Shown piece after piece: positions 25,949 to 31,817 of a DNA stretch of 49,951 nucleotides. The notes under the pieces are model-generated. The model saw only the letters and a program-made list of their open reading frames with translations. It ran no database searches and was not told the origin of the DNA. The position numbers were made by a program, and so were the translations under genes. The stretch is from Clostridia bacterium (GTDB lineage: Bacteria; Bacillota; Clostridia; Oscillospirales; CAG-272). Location: contig JAFSWB010000021.1 in assembly GCA_017444735.1 (NCBI GenBank), positions 1 through 49,951 of the forward strand. The letters run 5' to 3'. How positions within the stretch are numbered: position 1 is the first letter of the stretch; the number at the start of each line of letters is the position of its first letter.

Positions 25949-26372
25949 CGCCGCGGCGCGGTCTTCTCCTCATCGACGGACGCTTTTTCTTCCGCTTTCC
26001 GGCAAAGTACGCGCCCAAAACGGACGCCGCGGGGATGAGCAAAAAGAGCGCGGCTGTCAGGAGGACGGGACGGCCGGTCGGCGCGCTTTTGACGAACAGG
26101 CCGCAAAGCGCCGAGACGACGGCGATCGGGACGCCGCACAAAAGACCCGACAGCGGACCCTTGCGGAACCTTTTTTCCGCCGCGAATCCGCCGACGAGAG
26201 AGCCCGCGTAGAGCGCCGCCGCACCGACGGGGAAATAAAGAGCCGCCGGGTCCTCCGAAAGAAGGAGGAAAGCCGCGCCGATCATGAGTATCGCCGCCGC
26301 CGTCGCCGCGGCTGCTCCGATCGAGAACAGGGCAGATAACAGAGCGTGGCGCGCGCCGCTTTTTTCATTCAT
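25941..26372 (-). CDS. TIGR04086-family membrane protein
   Basis: A 143-residue integral membrane protein with four hydrophobic segments (about 15-40, 45-65, 75-95, 102-123) and a strongly basic tail (KRKKKRPSMRRRPRRGVR). This length, topology and position next to yajC match the TIGR04086 family of Clostridia, of unknown function. In many relatives the SCIFF radical-SAM peptide system lies beside it; no six-cysteine peptide frame was seen here. The ATG is preceded by GGAGG, which lies within the right arm of a strong hairpin. Its last eight bases overlap the convergent fumarase gene. Confidence 0.72.
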   Translation of the reverse strand: MNEKSGARHALLSALFSIGAAAATAAAILMIGAAFLLLSEDPAALYFPVGAAALYAGSLVGGFAAEKRFRKGPLSGLLCGVPIAVVSALCGLFVKSAPTGRPVLLTAALFLLIPAASVLGAYFAGKRKKKRPSMRRRPRRGVR

Positions 26373-26380
26373 AAAAAGAG

Positions 26381-26427
26381 CCTCCGAAGGATATTTTGGT
26401 AAATATCTATTCGGAGGTCCGTTTTTT
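26381..26427. promoter_or_regulatory. Two-sided hairpin holding a ribosome site
   Basis: CCTCCGAA (26381-26388) pairs with TTCGGAGG (26410-26417) and GATATTT (26390-26396) with AAATATC (26401-26407), loop TGGT. On the plus strand GTTTTTTTATT follows, giving a terminator for transcripts from fumA. On the minus strand the GGAGG arm is the ribosome site of the TIGR04086 gene, followed by CTCTTTTT, so the same stem may weaken its expression relative to yajC. Confidence 0.7.
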
Positions 26428-26442
26428 TATTACACGGGCGGT

Positions 26443-26814
26443 TTATTTGGAGTCTTTCTGATCCTTCGACTCCTTCGCGCTTCTCGCGTCTCTCGCGTCT
26501 TCCGCTCTCACGTCGACGGTCCTGACGGCGCTCTTCAGAAAACGGATGCGGACTTTGTCGCGGCCGGTCTCGAGAAGGAACGTCTCTTCCTTGATCGAAA
26601 CGACCTTGCCGATGATGCCGCCGATCGTTGTGACTTCGTCTCCGACCGTAAGATTGTCGCGCATATTCTTCGCTTCTTTTTCCTGCTTCTTCTGCGGTCT
26701 GTACATGAAGAAGTAGAAGAGAGCGACCATGGCGACGAGCATCACGATGGTGATGATCCCGCTCATGGGGTTCGCGCCGGTCGTCGTCGCCTGACCCTGT
26801 AAGAAATTGAACAT
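26443..26814 (-). CDS. yajC: Preprotein translocase accessory subunit YajC
   Basis: A 123-residue single-pass membrane protein of the Sec translocase. The transmembrane helix IITIVMLVAMVALFYFFMYR (about 19-38) is followed by PQKKQEKEAKNMRDNLTVGD and EVTTIGGIIGKVV, the YajC signature. The Asp/Lys/Ser-rich tail is charged. The start at 26814 follows AAAGGA; upstream in-frame codons to 26853 have no ribosome site. secDF are not adjacent. Its own promoter lies upstream. Confidence 0.93.
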   Translation of the reverse strand: MFNFLQGQATTTGANPMSGIITIVMLVAMVALFYFFMYRPQKKQEKEAKNMRDNLTVGDEVTTIGGIIGKVVSIKEETFLLETGRDKVRIRFLKSAVRTVDVRAEDARDARSAKESKDQKDSK

Positions 26815-26855
26815 ATTGAACGTTCCTTTCGGCTGGTAATTTTTTCTTGTCAAGT

Positions 26856-26884
26856 ATTATACCCTATTCCGGAACGTTTTTCAA
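26856..26884 (-). promoter_or_regulatory. Sigma-A-type promoter of yajC
   Basis: Minus-strand TTGAAA (26884-26879), 17 bases, TATAAT (26861-26856), about 40 bases before the yajC ATG. Confidence 0.8.
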
Positions 26885-26892
26885 CACATTCG

Positions 26893-26932
26893 CAAAAAAA
26901 AGAAAGGGCGGACTCACCGCCCCTTCTTTTTT
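26893..26932. terminator. Bidirectional terminator after the DUF378 gene
   Basis: AGAAAGGGCGG (26901-26911) pairs with CCGCCCCTTCT (26917-26927), with one mismatch and loop ACTCA. It has an A-run of seven on the left (T-run on the minus strand) and T5 on the right. It ends the DUF378 transcript before the yajC promoter. Confidence 0.85.
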
Positions 26933-27138
26933 CAGTACTTCGCGGGTTCGCGCGGCCGGAACAGAAGCGAGATGCACCAGAGACCGGCGATCGCGACGAG
27001 CGTGTAGATAACCCTCGCGAGAACGGCGTCCTGTCCGCCGCAGATCCACGATACGATGTCGAACTTGAAAAGTCCGATCGAACCCCAGTTGATAGCTCCG
27101 ATGATAACCAGTATCAACGAAATTCTGTCGAGTATCAT
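26932..27138 (-). CDS. DUF378-family small membrane protein
   Basis: A 68-residue protein with two hydrophobic helices and the DUF378 (YuzA) core INWGSIGLFKFDIVSWICGG. Function unknown; members are widespread in Firmicutes. The ATG follows GGAGG at good spacing. It is a single-gene transcript, divergent from sigK and ended by a clear terminator. Confidence 0.85.
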   Translation of the reverse strand: MILDRISLILVIIGAINWGSIGLFKFDIVSWICGGQDAVLARVIYTLVAIAGLWCISLLFRPREPAKY

Positions 27139-27231
27139 ATTTTACCTCCGATTCAACGTCTTAGCGGTTGAACACTATTATTGTTGTCCCGCCGACGGCT
27201 TATTATAACGGCAAAATTTTCCGGGGGCGAC

Positions 27232-27261
27232 GTAACGGAGCGGCGATTTTCAACATATACT
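27232..27261 (+). promoter_or_regulatory. Possible sigma-E-type promoter of sigK
   Basis: CATATACT (27254-27261) differs in one position from the sigma-E -10 consensus CATACAMT. Fourteen bases upstream GTAACGGA (27232-27239) matches only the first half of the -35 consensus. A start near 27268 would leave a short leader before the GTG at 27292. In Bacillus, sigK is transcribed by sigma-E. Confidence 0.35.
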
Positions 27262-27291
27262 GTTGAGAGTGAAGTCGAGGGGGATTTTGCA

Positions 27292-27978
27292 GTGACGGGA
27301 ATATTGATCGATCTTCTTTACGCTTTGTCGTTCTTTCTTTTGAGCGCCGCTCCGGGCTCGAAGTTTCCGCCTCCGCTCGGGAGGGAAGAGGAGGCGCGCC
27401 TCTTTCGCCTCGCCCGCGGCGGGGACGCGGACGCCCGAGCGGAGCTTATCTGTCACAATCTGCGCCTCGTCGCGCACATAGTGAGGAAATATTACCCGAC
27501 GTCGCCGCTCAGGGAGGACCTGATCTCGATAGGCACGGTCGGGCTGATAAAATCGGTCGATTCGTTCGACGTGACAAACGGCGCGCGGTTCGCGACGTAC
27601 GGAGCGAAGTGCATACAGAACGAGATCCTTATGTTCTTCCGATCGAGGAAAAAACTCCTGTCGGAGGTCTCTATTAATGAGACGATAGACACGGACCGCG
27701 AGGGCAATCCCCTCACCTACATAGACGTCATAAAGACGGAGGACACGATAGCCGACGATCTCGACGTCAAATTCAGGACGGCGCGCGCCGCCGAATACGT
27801 CAAGACGGTGCTCACTCCGCGCGAGCGCGAGATAATCGTCCTCCGCTACGGACTCGGAACGGACCGTCCCGTGACTCAGCGCGAGGTCGCCGAGCGCCTC
27901 GGCATTTCGCGTTCCTACGTCAGCCGGATCGAAAAATGCGCGCTCGACAAGCTTCGCGCGAGATTCAATAAACCGTGA
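27292..27978 (+). CDS. sigK: Pro-sigma-K, sporulation sigma factor
   Basis: A 228-residue sigma-70-family factor of the late mother cell. The N-terminus MTGILIDLLYALSFFLLSA is a hydrophobic pro-sequence like that of Bacillus pro-sigma-K (VTGVFAALGF...). Region 2 holds NLRLVAHIVRKYY, DLISIGTVGLIKSVDSFD and IQNEILMFFRSRKK. The next EVSINETIDTDREGNPLTYI is the SigK-typical link, and region 4 ends ISRSYVSRIEKCALDKL. The GTG at 27292 is chosen because GAGGGGG precedes it and because the pro-sequence then begins as in relatives; the frame is open to 27181. The gene is uninterrupted, with no skin-type element. Confidence 0.92.
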   Translation: MTGILIDLLYALSFFLLSAAPGSKFPPPLGREEEARLFRLARGGDADARAELICHNLRLVAHIVRKYYPTSPLREDLISIGTVGLIKSVDSFDVTNGARFATYGAKCIQNEILMFFRSRKKLLSEVSINETIDTDREGNPLTYIDVIKTEDTIADDLDVKFRTARAAEYVKTVLTPREREIIVLRYGLGTDRPVTQREVAERLGISRSYVSRIEKCALDKLRARFNKP

Positions 27979-28000
27979 GGGCAGGAGTTACCCTATGTAC

Positions 28001-28037
28001 GAAGCGGAGTATTGCGCCGTACTCCGCTTCATTTTTT
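28001..28037 (+). terminator. Terminator of sigK
   Basis: GAAGCGGAGTA (28001-28011) and TACTCCGCTTC (28020-28030) form a perfect 11-pair stem, followed by ATTTTTT. Confidence 0.92.
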
Positions 28038-28052
28038 GCCATCTATATCATC

Positions 28053-28070
28053 GAACGGTCCGGACCGTTC
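28053..28070. repeat. Perfect 18-base palindrome in the sigK-infC gap
   Basis: GAACGGTCCGGACCGTTC is a perfect dyad with no loop, a form typical of a protein-binding operator. A looser TATTCC/GGAATA pair lies just after it (28080-28099). It is 63 bases before the infC -35 box. The whole gap 27979-28310 (332 bases) holds no gene: it contains the sigK terminator, these dyads, the infC promoter and the infC leader. Confidence 0.5.
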
Positions 28071-28132
28071 TTCATTTACTATTCCTCGGAACGGGAATAA
28101 TATTACCGATGAAAAAAATTTTCCTTTTGCTA

Positions 28133-28161
28133 TTGACAACGGCTCCGCGCGGTGATATAAT
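28133..28161 (+). promoter_or_regulatory. Consensus promoter of infC-rpmI-rplT
   Basis: TTGACA (28133-28138), 17 bases, TATAAT (28156-28161): a perfect sigma-A promoter, about 150 bases before infC, leaving room for a regulated leader. Confidence 0.92.
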
Positions 28162-28167
28162 GTCAGC

Positions 28168-28297
28168 CGAAAAGGAAGAAGAACTACGCATGGTTCTCAC
28201 CGTACCGCCGCGGCGCGTACGGTCAATAACGGGATCCTCCGACAGGGTGGATCGGTTTCGTGCGGGAGTTTTTGTTCCCGCATGTTTTATTTTTTCG
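28168..28297 (+). promoter_or_regulatory. L20-type attenuator leader of infC-rpmI-rplT
   Basis: The leader contains ACCGTAC/GTACGGT around a GC-rich core (about 28198-28224), then GATCC/GGATC (about 28233-28254). It ends in a terminator-like stem TGCGGGA (28261-28267) with TCCCGCA (28276-28282) followed by TGTTTTATTTTTT. In Firmicutes this operon is repressed by ribosomal protein L20 binding its leader and promoting termination. Position and structure fit, but sequence matching to the known family was not possible here. Confidence 0.7.
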
Positions 28298-28310
28298 GAG
28301 GTGTATCAAC

Positions 28311-28826
28311 ATCAGCGCGAAAGAACTTCATATCAACGATGAGATCAGAGCAAAGGAAGTACGTATGCTCGATGAGAACGGATCTCAGATCGGCATAATG
28401 GACCTTGAGTCCGCAAAGAAATATGCCGCCGACCACGATCTCGATCTCGTACTGATCGCTCCGCAGGCAACTCCTCCCGTATGCCGCGCCATGGATTACG
28501 GCAAGTATTGCTATGAGCAGGACAAGAAGGAGAGAGAGGCGAAAAAGAAGCAGCAGGTCGTCGAATTGAAGGAAGTCCGGCTTTCATGCAGGATCGACAA
28601 GCATGACTTTGAGACGAAGGTCGCCCGTGCGAAGAAATTCCTTTCGGACGGCAACAAAGTCAGAGCCAACCTCAGGTTCAAGGGACGCGAGATCACGCAT
28701 CCCGAGATAGGAACGGAGATGCTCGAGCGATTCGCCGAGGCGGTCTCGGAGGTAGGCGCGGTCGAAAAGAAGCCGAAGCTCGAGGGACGCACGATGTCCG
28801 TGTTTATCGCTCCCTCCAAAGATTAA
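28311..28826 (+). CDS. infC: Translation initiation factor IF-3, AUC start
   Basis: A 171-residue IF-3. The start AKELHINDEIRAKEVRML, the middle VCRAMDYGKYCYEQDKK and the C-terminal domain GNKVRANLRFKGREITHPE are clear. IF-3 binds the 30S subunit, checks the start codon and prevents early subunit joining. The first codon is most likely ATC at 28311, eight bases after GGAGGT (28297-28302). Alignment in memory with Bacillus IF-3 supports starting at that Ile codon. A rare start (AUU or AUC) is the known means by which IF-3 limits its own synthesis. A GTG at 28260 lies before the terminator stem and is rejected. Confidence 0.93.
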   Translation: MSAKELHINDEIRAKEVRMLDENGSQIGIMDLESAKKYAADHDLDLVLIAPQATPPVCRAMDYGKYCYEQDKKEREAKKKQQVVELKEVRLSCRIDKHDFETKVARAKKFLSDGNKVRANLRFKGREITHPEIGTEMLERFAEAVSEVGAVEKKPKLEGRTMSVFIAPSKD

Positions 28827-28880
28827 CCCCGTTCGTTCAGCCGATTCCCGGCTCAATAATACAGTGAAAGGACAATTAAA

Positions 28881-29078
28881 ATGGGAAAAATCAAGACACA
28901 TAAGGCGTCAGCCAAAAGAGTTTTCGTGACCGGCACCGGTAAAGTGAAGGTGTTCCACGGCGAGCACAGACACAACCTCGGCCATAAGTCGCAGAAGAGA
29001 AAGAGACATCTCCGCACCGGACAGATTCTCAGTCCCGCAATGACGGCCAACTATAAGAGACTCGTCGGAAAAGACTGA
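28881..29078 (+). CDS. rpmI: 50S ribosomal protein L35
   Basis: A 65-residue, strongly basic L35. KIKTHKASAKRVFVTGTGKV and HRHNLGHKSQKRKRHLR are the family signature. Its ATG has AAAGGACAATTAAA upstream. It lies 54 bases after infC in the standard infC-rpmI-rplT order. Confidence 0.97.
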   Translation: MGKIKTHKASAKRVFVTGTGKVKVFHGEHRHNLGHKSQKRKRHLRTGQILSPAMTANYKRLVGKD

Positions 29079-29114
29079 AAATCAAATCGAGATTGAGAAA
29101 GGAAGCATACGAAA

Positions 29115-29468
29115 ATGGCAAGAGTAAAAGGCGCGCTCTCCACGCGCAAGAGAAGAAATAGAGTCCTCAAGGCTGCGAAGGGTTACTGGGGTTCGAAGAG
29201 CCGTCACTTCAAGATGGCGAAGCAGGCCGTGATGAAAAGCGGCAATTACGCTTACATCGGCAGGAAGCAGAAGAAGAGAGATTTCAGATCTCTTTGGATC
29301 ACCCGTATCTCCGCGCAGGCCAAGGTCTGCGGAATAAACTATTCACAGCTTATGCACGGCCTCAAGCTCGCCGGCATCGAACTCAACCGCAAGCTGCTCG
29401 CCGAGATCGCCGTCTCCGACAAGGAAGCGGTCGCCGCGATCGTCGAGAAAGCAAAGGCTGCGCTTTAA
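29115..29468 (+). CDS. rplT: 50S ribosomal protein L20
   Basis: A 117-residue L20, an early 23S rRNA-binding assembly protein and probable repressor of its own operon through the leader. [40 protein letters not shown] and [20 protein letters not shown] match the family. ATG with AGAAAGGAAG upstream, 36 bases after rpmI. Confidence 0.97.
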   Translation: MARVKGALSTRKRRNRVLKAAKGYWGSKSRHFKMAKQAVMKSGNYAYIGRKQKKRDFRSLWITRISAQAKVCGINYSQLMHGLKLAGIELNRKLLAEIAVSDKEAVAAIVEKAKAAL

Positions 29469-29478
29469 TTCATCAAAC

Positions 29479-29518
29479 AGGGTGTTGCACGCGTGCGCAA
29501 CGCCCTTTGAATTTATTT
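29479..29518 (+). terminator. Hairpin after rplT
   Basis: AGGGTGTTGC (29479-29488) pairs with GCAACGCCCT (29497-29506), one G-U pair, loop ACGCGTGC. The following TTGAATTTATTT is a broken T-run, so termination may be partial. Confidence 0.6.
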
Positions 29519-29522
29519 AACG

Positions 29523-30374
29523 ATGGAACGATTCATACTGAAAAACGGATTGTCGGTCCCGCTCGTCGCCTCGCGGTCGAACGGGCTCGTCGTCGACGCC
29601 GCGAAGCTGACCGAAAAGAAATACCGGGAGATCTCCGGCGCGTTTCTCCTTGAGGGTGAAAAGCTCTTCGAGGAGGCGGTCCTGTGGGGCGAGCCGGTCT
29701 CCGTCTTCGTCTCTTCGGATCACGCGGAGCGGCTGTCGGAGAAGACGCTCGGATATCTGTCCGATCCGCGTCTGCGCGACAGGGTATTTGCTCTGTCCGC
29801 ATCCGCTTTTTCCAAAATTTCGACGGAAAAGGCGCCTCAGGGCGTGATCGCGGCGGCGAGGATCCCGGACTTTTACCGATCGGGTGAAAACGGCGCCCGC
29901 GAGCTTCTCGCGGGAGATCTGCGCTCCCTCGTCCTCGACGGGGTGAGAGATCCCGGAAACGTCGGAGGCATTCTCCGTTCCGCGGCGGCGTTCGGCTTTG
30001 ACGGAGCGATCCTTATCGACTCCGCCGATCCTTTCGGAGACAGGGCAGTCAGGGCGTCGATGGGCGCCGTGTTCAGAATGAGAACGGTCGCCGTACGCTC
30101 GGCGGGATTTCTGCGCGACGCGATCGGGTCCTCCGGCAGACGGCTCGTCGCCTCGGCTCTTTCGGAGAACTCGGAGACTCTCGGCGAATTTCTCCCGTCG
30201 CGCCGCGACGTCCCCGTGATCGGAAACGAGGGACACGGGATCTCGGGCGAGACGGCGGAGATCGCCGACGTCACGCTGAGGATTCCGATGGCGGCGGGGT
30301 GCGAGAGCCTCAACGCGGGCGCGGCGGCAGCCGTCGTCCTTTGGGAGTATTTCAAGCAGTCGCGGAAAGAATAA
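29523..30374 (+). CDS. TrmH-family RNA methyltransferase
   Basis: A 283-residue SPOUT methyltransferase, probably acting on 23S rRNA. An N-terminal L30e-like substrate-binding domain (about 30-110, with GAFLLEGEKLFEEAV) precedes the knot domain. The latter has VLDGVRDPGNVGGILRSAAAFG, VIGNEGHGIS and IPMAAGCESLNAGAAAAVVLWE, the three TrmH motifs that bind S-adenosylmethionine. The target nucleotide is not visible from sequence. It begins five bases after the rplT hairpin region with no obvious ribosome site. In many Firmicutes a homologue follows rplT, often before pheS, which is absent here. Confidence 0.9.
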   Translation: MERFILKNGLSVPLVASRSNGLVVDAAKLTEKKYREISGAFLLEGEKLFEEAVLWGEPVSVFVSSDHAERLSEKTLGYLSDPRLRDRVFALSASAFSKISTEKAPQGVIAAARIPDFYRSGENGARELLAGDLRSLVLDGVRDPGNVGGILRSAAAFGFDGAILIDSADPFGDRAVRASMGAVFRMRTVAVRSAGFLRDAIGSSGRRLVASALSENSETLGEFLPSRRDVPVIGNEGHGISGETAEIADVTLRIPMAAGCESLNAGAAAAVVLWEYFKQSRKE

Positions 30375-30392
30375 TAAAAGCGGGGATTTGCC

Positions 30393-30818
30393 GTGAATAA
30401 CGAAAAGATATACTGGGTCTGGTTTGCGGAAGCGGTCGGCGCGGGCTCGTCGCTCGGAGTCAAGCTCGTCAACCGGTTCGGGTCGGCGCGCCGCGTTTAC
30501 GAGGCCGATCCGTCCGAGATAAGGGATGATCTTCCCGGCTTCAACAAGTCGGAGATCGACCGCGCCCGCCGTATCCTGTCCTCGGGATCGACGGACGGCG
30601 CGGAGCGGATCATCGAAGCGGCGGAGAATTGCGGTCAGAGGATCGTCGTCCCGTCCGACGACGATTTTCCGCTCAGCCTTAAAAACCTGAGGGACGCTCC
30701 TCTCGCGCTTTACGTCCTCGGAGCTCTTCCGCGGTTCGACCGCGGGCTCTTCGTGTCGGTCGTCGGGACGAGAAAAATGAGCGATTACGGGAAAGTGACC
30801 GCTTTCTCTCTCGGATGA
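30393..30818 (+). pseudogene. dprA: dprA, 5' part, ended by an in-frame TGA
   Basis: The first 141 codons of a DNA-processing protein DprA (DNA uptake and RecA loading on single strands in transformation). It has the helical N-terminal domain (YWVWFAEAVGAGSSLGVKLV) and the first strand of the Rossmann-like fold (LFVSVVGTRKMSDYGK). A TGA at 30816-30818 interrupts the frame. The same frame continues at once with GLAAGGAGVVSGMALGSDSA, exactly as an intact DprA would. A single-base change from CGA (Arg) or GGA (Gly) would explain it. TGA is used as an ordinary stop by many neighbours, so it is not recoded genome-wide. GTG start behind GGGGA. Confidence 0.85.
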
Positions 30819-31784
30819 GGACTCGCCGCGGGCGGCGCGGGAGTAGTCAGCGGAATGGCTCTCGGGTCCGATTCCGCCGCCATGACGGGAGCCATCGTTT
30901 CGGGAGGCGTCACGGTCGCCGTGGTGGGATGCGGCGCCGACGTCATCTATCCGCGCGAGCACAGCGATCTTTACTACGCCGTTCTTGACGGCGGATGCGT
31001 CATATCCGAATATCCCCCGGGGACGGCGGTCGCCGGCTTCCGGTTCCCGGTAAGAAACAGAATAATCAGCGGTCTTTCCGCCGCGACCGTCGTCGTCGAG
31101 GCGGGCGCGGGAAGCGGCGCGCTCATCACGGCGCGTCACGCGGCTTATCAGGGCAGGGCGGTCTTCGCCGTGCCCGGGATGGTCGGCGCTCCCGGCTCGT
31201 CCGGAACGAACGGTCTCCTTAAAAACGGCGCGCTCGTCGCGACGTCGGCGGAGGATATTCTCGCGGAATATGAATTTACGTACCCCCACTCCGTTTCGCT
31301 CACCGCCGCAAGGCAGGCGACGGAGGGCGTCGATATGGCGGCGCTCGCCGAGGATTCAATAAGCAGACTTCACGTCGGATCGCGCGGGGACAATAATTTC
31401 TACGGCAGAGGAACGTACGGCGGGAAGAATCCCCCCGTCGCGAACGACCGGAAAACGTCCGCCGGAAAAGATGAGAAGACGGTCAGACTCGGCGATCTCG
31501 CCGAGGAACTGCCGCCCGGATTCGTCAGGGTCAAAAAAGCTCCGGCCCCCTCGGAGCCGCAAAGGATCGACCTCGATATGCTTGACGAAGTCAGCGTCAG
31601 AGTGTATAATCTTATGACGCCCGACGTTCCGGTGACGGCGGACGAGCTCGTTCGCTCCGATCTTCCGGTCAGCGACGTTCTGAGCTCTCTTTCAATGCTC
31701 GAACTCGCCGGGGCTATAGAAGCCGGCGCGGGCGGATACTATCTCCGCCGCGGATGCGACGATCTGTCCGCCGGCGACGAATAA
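30819..31784 (+). pseudogene. dprA: dprA, 3' part, same frame after the TGA
   Basis: The remainder of DprA, in the same reading frame. VSGMALGSDSAAMTGAI, VVGCGADVIYPREH, ISEYPPG, FRFPVRNRIISGLSAATVVVEA and GSGALITARHAAYQGRAVFAVPG are conserved motifs. A linker and a C-terminal winged-helix-like domain (from about 31570) follow. If translated alone it could begin at the ATG at 30855, but that product would lack the N-terminal domain and the first strand of the nucleotide-binding fold. The rest is intact with no further stops, pointing to a recent event, a sequencing error, or read-through. The 3' end contains the probable topA promoter. Confidence 0.85.
31582..31610 (+). promoter_or_regulatory. 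Probable promoter of topA inside dprA
   Basis: TTGACG (31582-31587), 17 bases, TATAAT (31605-31610) within the 3' coding region of dprA, about 207 bases before the topA ATG. Confidence 0.6.
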
Positions 31785-31817
31785 TACGTAAAATCATCCG
31801 ATGAAAGGGTTAAGAAT

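Noticed and set aside
25941-26372. SCIFF peptide system next to the TIGR04086 gene
   Set aside because: No short frame with six cysteines or SCIFF-type radical SAM gene was found near it; the radical SAM proteins in the window are HemZ and an Elp3-like enzyme.
30816-30818. TGA read as tryptophan or selenocysteine throughout
   Set aside because: Many genes here (for example the transporter, hisK, capA and plsX) end at TGA at the expected length, and no SECIS-like stem or selenium genes are seen.
29517-31289. A 590-codon antisense frame across the TrmH and dprA genes
   Set aside because: Arg/Asp-rich nonsense composition and full overlap with two recognisable genes. It shows how common long antisense frames are in this base composition.
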